Of a stretch of DNA of 64,000 nt, positions 60,244 through 64,000 are shown piece by piece. The stretch covers positions 1 to 64,000 of the forward strand of contig NZ_JNZS01000019.1 of the NCBI RefSeq assembly GCF_000718515.1, written 5' to 3'. Position numbers and translations under genes: made by a program. This DNA comes from Micromonospora parva (GTDB taxonomy: Bacteria; Actinomycetota; Actinomycetes; Mycobacteriales; Micromonosporaceae). Each line of letters begins with the position of its first letter. Within the stretch, counting starts at the first letter, position 1. The notes under the pieces were generated by a model. It was given only the letters and a program-made list of their open reading frames with translations, had not been told where the DNA came from and did not search any database.

Positions 60244-61524
60244 TCAGCCGAGGACGACGCCCGAGGCGCCGACTCCCGCCATGCCGGAGAAGATGTCCTC
60301 GTAGTAGAACCGCCAGGCGCAGACCCGGCCGGTCTTCACGTAGCCGGTACAGGCCGTCGACGTGAAGGTGTCGTCGATGGCGGTGTTGGTGCCGGTCGCC
60401 CAGACCTGGAGCGTGTTCGCCGCGTTCACGATCTCCACCGGGCCACCGCTGTCGCCCTGACCGACGGCGTTGGTGCCGGTGGTGTTCTCCGCCTGGACCT
60501 GACCGCAGACCTGGCCGAAGTTGCGCACGTTGATGCAGAGGTTGCGCGCCTTCACCTGGATCGAGCAGCGGGTGCCGGAGTACGCGCCGGAGGTGCACAC
60601 CCAGTTGCCGACCTGGCTGGCCGACGCGCCGATCACCTGGTTGCTGAACTCACTGACCACGTCGCCGTTCGCGGCGGTGCTGTTGTTGAAGACCCGGCCG
60701 CCGGAGCTGCCTGACAGCAGCAGGGTGTCGGTGCCGGCGTTGCGGGTGCCGACGATGCCCATCGACTGCCCGGTCGGGTCGGTCGCGGCGTTGTTGATGT
60801 TGCCGCAGTGCGCGGCGGAGAGGATCCGCGCGGACCCGCCCTGGAAGACCCCGAAGCCGGTGGAGCAGCCACCGCCGGTGGTGGCGTTGCGCCAGGCGGC
60901 GCCGCCCCACCACGGCGCAGTGTCGTCCCACCGCGTCGCGGGCGCGGCGGCGACCCTGGTCTGCACGGTCACCGGCACGCCGGCCATGGCCGGCGCGCCG
61001 AGCAGCCCGTCCTGCGTGCCGACGAGCAGGCCGGCCCCGTCGGCGCGCGGCCCGACCGTGGTGATCTCGTTTCCGGCCTTGGCCCGCAGCCGATCGGCTG
61101 CGGCAAGCAGTTCCCGCTGCGAGTACGCGGCGGGCAGCACCTGGGTGGCGACGGTGGCCCGGGCGGTGGCCACCAGGCTCGCCGGCGGCTCGCCCTTCCA
61201 GTAGACCTGGAGGTGGCGGGTGGTGGGGTCGGCGACGATGCCGGCGAAGCCGGAGTTCGGGCTGCGTTCGGCCACCTTCGTGATCCGCTCGGCGGCGGTG
61301 TTCATGCGCTGCTGCAGCCGGAGCAGCTCCGACCAGGAGGCGAAGCCACCGGGCACCGGTGTGCTGTCGACGAAGGATCCGGCGGTGGTGGCCTTGCCGC
61401 CCGGTGCGGCGGCGGCCGGGGTGGTGGTCAGGCCCGCGGCGAGCAGCGTGAGACCGATCGCGGCGACGGCGACGCGACGCAGCAGCGCCACCGGGCGTCG
61501 GGTGGTCGGGTGTGGACGGATCAT
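60244..61524 (-). CDS. Secreted trypsin-like serine protease
   Basis: A 426-residue preproprotein. The signal peptide (residues 1-40, 'RRVAVAAIGLTLLAAGLTTTPAAAA', shown in part) is followed by a pro-region of about 150 residues and a chymotrypsin-fold domain. Triad: His239 in LSAAHCG, Asp266 in TDTLLL, Ser359 in GQGDSGGP. Six or more Cys are placed for disulfides, and the C-terminus 'FYYEDIFSGMAGVG' is not standard. ATG at 61524 (RBS GGAAGAGG upstream). It differs from the protease at 1553 in the pro-region and Cys pattern, so it is not a recent duplicate. Confidence 0.92.
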   Translation of the reverse strand: MIRPHPTTRRPVALLRRVAVAAIGLTLLAAGLTTTPAAAAPGGKATTAGSFVDSTPVPGGFASWSELLRLQQRMNTAAERITKVAERSPNSGFAGIVADPTTRHLQVYWKGEPPASLVATARATVATQVLPAAYSQRELLAAADRLRAKAGNEITTVGPRADGAGLLVGTQDGLLGAPAMAGVPVTVQTRVAAAPATRWDDTAPWWGGAAWRNATTGGGCSTGFGVFQGGSARILSAAHCGNINNAATDPTGQSMGIVGTRNAGTDTLLLSGSSGGRVFNNSTAANGDVVSEFSNQVIGASASQVGNWVCTSGAYSGTRCSIQVKARNLCINVRNFGQVCGQVQAENTTGTNAVGQGDSGGPVEIVNAANTLQVWATGTNTAIDDTFTSTACTGYVKTGRVCAWRFYYEDIFSGMAGVGASGVVLG

Positions 61525-61663
61525 CGGGTACCTCTTCCCCCAGGGGTCGTGGAGCGGGCCGTGCCCGCACCAGGACGGTGGCACCGGCGCCCGCGTCGCG
61601 GGGCGGATCCTGGACGGGACTGGACACCGCTGGACGGCGCCGGCCGGTGACGGTCCGCAGTGG

Positions 61664-61687
61664 AACTGTCATAGATTGGCAACTGTC
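61664..61687 (+). promoter_or_regulatory. AACTGTC direct repeats upstream of the STAND gene
   Basis: AACTGTC occurs at 61664-61670 and 61681-61687, 17 bp apart, in an AT-richer patch between the divergent protease and STAND genes. Each is followed by a similar TAT/GAT-containing stretch (ATAGAT, TATCGAT). It may be a binding site or a pair of promoter elements. AACTGTC also occurs upstream of the GH26-like gene at 21396-21402. Confidence 0.4.
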
Positions 61688-61762
61688 TATCGATCGGCGA
61701 GTGGGCGGAATTACCCTGCCCGTGCGTGTCCGGGGGGCCGGACGACCGGGGGTGGGGGCCGC

Positions 61763-64000
61763 ATGTCTGACCAGTGGGTACCTTCCGGTGCTCATCACAC
61801 GTCACATGGGTCGCCGCTGGCGTTCGAGCTGGCCCAGACCGCCGCCGAGGCGCAGACCCTGCCGGAGTTGGCCGGGGTGCTGCGCCAGCTGCGTCGGCGC
61901 GAGGCGCGGCAGCAGGGCGAGACGCTGCTGACGTACCGGCAGTTGGCAGCGAAGACCGGCTGGTCACGCGGGATCATCGGGGAGTACTTCGCCGGCAACA
62001 TCCTGCCGCCGCCGGAGCGGTTCGACGTCCTCATCCGACTGCTCGGGGCGACCGGCGCCGAGCAGGGCGTGCTGGCCACCGCGCGGGACCGGGTCGAGGA
62101 GTGCCGCCGACGCCCGAACCGGGAGCACGCCGCCACCGGCCGGTCGGTCGTCCGGGCCAGGGCCGGCGGCCCGCGTACCGCAACGACGTCCCCCCGGTTC
62201 CCGGTGCCCCGTCAACTGCCCCCGGCACTGCCCGGGTTCGTCGGACGCGCGACCCAACTCGCGCGGCTCGATGCCGAGTGCGCCGGGACCGTGGCGGGCG
62301 GCGACGACGCCGTGGCCCCGGTCACCGTCCTGACGTTGTCCGGCACCGCCGGGGTCGGCAAGACGACCCTCGCCGTCAACTGGGCGCACCGGGTCGCCGA
62401 TCGCTTCCCGGACGGTCAGCTCTACGTCGACCTGCGCGGGTTCGACTCGACCGGGACGGTGGTGACGGCCGTCGAGGTGGTTCGGGGCTTCCTGGAGGCG
62501 CTCGAGGTGCCGCCCGAGCGCATCCCCACCCACCTGCCCGCGCAGGTGGGCCTCTACCGCAGCCTGCTCGCGGGCCGCCGGATGCTGGTGCTGCTGGACA
62601 ACGCCCGCGACGCCGACCAGGTCCGGCCCCTGCTGGTCGGCAGCCCGAGCTGCCTGGTCCTGGTCACCAGTCGCAACCGGCTCGCCGGCCTGATCGCCGC
62701 CGACGGTGCCCGGCCGATCGGCGTCGACCTGCTCAGCACCGCCGAGGCCTGGCAACTGTTGGCGCGGCGGCTCGGCGCGGACCGGTTGGCGGCCGAGCCA
62801 CAGGCGGTGGACGAGATCATCGAACGGTGCGCCCGGCTGCCGCTGGCGCTGGCGGTGCTCGCCGCGAGGGGCGCGGAGAAGCCGGAGTTCCCACTGGCCG
62901 TGCTCGCCGCCGAGCTGCGGGCGGCGCCGCGACCACTCGACTCGTTCGACGGTGGGGACGCCGGCACCGACGTGCAGGCCGTCTTCTCCTGGTCGTACCG
63001 GAGCCTCACCCCGCCGGCGGCGCGGCTGTTCCGGCTCATCGGCTGCCACCCCGGACCGGACATCGGGTTCGCGGCGGCGGCCAGCCTGGCCGGACTGCCC
63101 CGGGCCCAGGTGCCCCGACTGCTGGCGGAGCTGGCCCACGCCCACCTCGTCACCGAGCACGCCCCCGGCCGGTTCGGCGCGCACGACCTGCTCCGGGCGT
63201 ACGCGGCCGAGCAGGTCGAACGGCTCGAACCGGCGCCGGCCCGGCGGGCCGCGATCCGGCGTGGGCTGGACCACTACCTGCACACCGCGCACGCGGCGGC
63301 CCTGCTGCTGCAACCGGGCCGCGATCCGGTCACCCTCGCCGCCGCGGCACCGGGCGTGGTGCCCGAGGAGATCAGCGACCTCGCTTCGGCGCTCGCCTGG
63401 TTCACCGCCGAGTACCCGGTGCTGCTGGCGGCGGTCGCCCACGCGAGGCGGACCGGGTTCGACGGCCACGCCTGGCAGCTGGCCTGGACACTCGTGGACT
63501 TCCTGCAACGTCGGGGGCGGTGGCCGGACCTGGCCGTGGCCCAGCGCAACGCCCTGGCCGGGGCGCAGCGCAGCGGCGACCGACCCGGGCAGGCGAACGC
63601 CCACCGCGACCTCGCCCGGGTGCTGTCCCGGCTGGGTCGGGTCAACGAGGCGGCGAGGAACTACCGCCAGGCCCTGACGATCTTCGCCGAGCTGGGTGAC
63701 CACACCGGGCAGGCGCGCACCCACCGGGCCTTCGGCGCGATGCTCGACGGGCTCGGCCGGCACGCCGAGTCGCTGGAGCAGAGCGAGCGCGCCCTGGCGC
63801 TGTACCGCAGCGCCGGCCACGTCGCCGGGGAGGCCAGCGCCCGCAACGCGGTGGGGTGGGCGTACGCCCAGCTCGGTCGGTACCCGCCGGCGCTCAGCCA
63901 CTGCCGGGAGGCGTTGGCGCTGCTGCGGACGACAGGCGACCGGCACGGTGAGGCGAACACCTGGGACAGCCTCGGCTTCATCCACGCCCGGCTCGGTGAA
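61763..64000 (+). CDS. STAND regulator (HTH/NB-ARC/TPR), 3' end outside window
   Basis: 746 residues are visible and the frame is open at the window edge. An N-terminal helical HTH-like region ('LLTYRQLAAKTGWSRGIIGEY', shown in part; residues 55-75) is followed by NB-ARC with Walker A GTAGVGKT (194-201), the 'LYVDLRGFD' strand, Walker B MLVLLDNA, and winged-helix/GxP-like 'LPLALAVLAARG'. From about residue 590, TPR repeats begin ('ALAGAQRSGDRPGQANAHRDLARVLSRLG', shown in part; 'YRQALTIFAELGD'). It is an AfsR-like signal-transduction ATPase without the SARP DNA-binding domain. ATG at 61763, RBS GGGGGTGGGGG. Divergent from the protease gene. Target unknown. Confidence 0.85.
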   Translation, partial: MSDQWVPSGAHHTSHGSPLAFELAQTAAEAQTLPELAGVLRQLRRREARQQGETLLTYRQLAAKTGWSRGIIGEYFAGNILPPPERFDVLIRLLGATGAEQGVLATARDRVEECRRRPNREHAATGRSVVRARAGGPRTATTSPRFPVPRQLPPALPGFVGRATQLARLDAECAGTVAGGDDAVAPVTVLTLSGTAGVGKTTLAVNWAHRVADRFPDGQLYVDLRGFDSTGTVVTAVEVVRGFLEALEVPPERIPTHLPAQVGLYRSLLAGRRMLVLLDNARDADQVRPLLVGSPSCLVLVTSRNRLAGLIAADGARPIGVDLLSTAEAWQLLARRLGADRLAAEPQAVDEIIERCARLPLALAVLAARGAEKPEFPLAVLAAELRAAPRPLDSFDGGDAGTDVQAVFSWSYRSLTPPAARLFRLIGCHPGPDIGFAAAASLAGLPRAQVPRLLAELAHAHLVTEHAPGRFGAHDLLRAYAAEQVERLEPAPARRAAIRRGLDHYLHTAHAAALLLQPGRDPVTLAAAAPGVVPEEISDLASALAWFTAEYPVLLAAVAHARRTGFDGHAWQLAWTLVDFLQRRGRWPDLAVAQRNALAGAQRSGDRPGQANAHRDLARVLSRLGRVNEAARNYRQALTIFAELGDHTGQARTHRAFGAMLDGLGRHAESLEQSERALALYRSAGHVAGEASARNAVGWAYAQLGRYPPALSHCREALALLRTTGDRHGEANTWDSLGFIHARLGE

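Noticed and set aside
61774..63699. 641-residue plus-strand frame overlapping the STAND gene
   Set aside because: It is out of frame with the clear NB-ARC motifs (GTAGVGKT) that begin at 61763; it only looks longest because the real frame stays open at the window edge.

Overview
This window is a high-GC actinobacterial chromosome segment of roughly 70-75% GC. It is most likely from Micromonospora or a close relative. The evidence is an Actinobacteria-type gene set and order (alaS-ruvX-mltG-aroE, aroC-aroK, aroB-aroQ-efp-nusB-bldD, the pyr operon, mihF-gmk-rpoZ-coaBC-metK-priA), frequent GTG and TTG starts, 4-bp ATGA/GTGA gene overlaps, a BldD with the c-di-GMP signature, an actinobacterial IHF, a PriA without helicase motifs, and several intergenic palindromes. 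The genus is inferred from style and synteny, not from a search. I saw no rRNA, tRNA, CRISPR array, insertion sequence or prophage.

Layout. 0-10 kb is an accessory stretch: thioesterase/HxlR regulator, a secreted streptogrisin-like protease, two DUF998 paralogues, aspS, an RmlD-like reductase, an ArsR-type regulator with an MFS exporter, and a GNAT acetyltransferase. 10-21.4 kb holds rarA, a 1067-residue Pro-rich membrane protein, two small envelope proteins, alaS, ruvX, mltG and aroE. 21.4-35.0 kb is an exopolysaccharide-type cluster lying between aroE and aroC. It encodes a secreted GH26-like enzyme, a secreted beta-propeller, a hexapeptide acyltransferase, a chain-length regulator with a dead kinase domain, a Wzy-type polymerase, a Wzx-type flippase, a sulfotransferase, a phosphotransferase-fold protein, an Alg14/Alg13-like split glycosyltransferase and a GT2. 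35-40.3 kb is the rest of the shikimate pathway, interrupted by a hydrolase/WYL-regulator pair. 40.4-42 kb is efp-nusB facing bldD across a perfect terminator. 42.2-53.1 kb is the whole de novo pyrimidine operon (pyrR, B, C, carA, carB, pyrD, F) with bioA inside it, headed by a PyrR-binding RNA loop over the pyrR ribosome binding site. 53.2-60.2 kb is mihF, an eroded guanylate kinase, rpoZ, coaBC, metK, priA and a cytidylate-kinase-like/ParB-like fusion. The window ends with a second secreted serine protease and an HTH/NB-ARC/TPR (STAND) regulator that runs off the edge.

The most unusual signal is a roughly 60-bp dispersed repeat, present as a tandem pair at 7827-7945 and once at 39837-39895. 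Each array opens with GTGA over the stop codon of the upstream gene, encodes a short peptide, and closes with its own stop overlapping the start codon of the downstream gene. It therefore looks like a mobile translational-coupling bridge. Other notable points are the polysaccharide cluster inside the shikimate locus, nucleotide kinases with altered or fused architecture, and a family of long intergenic palindromes.
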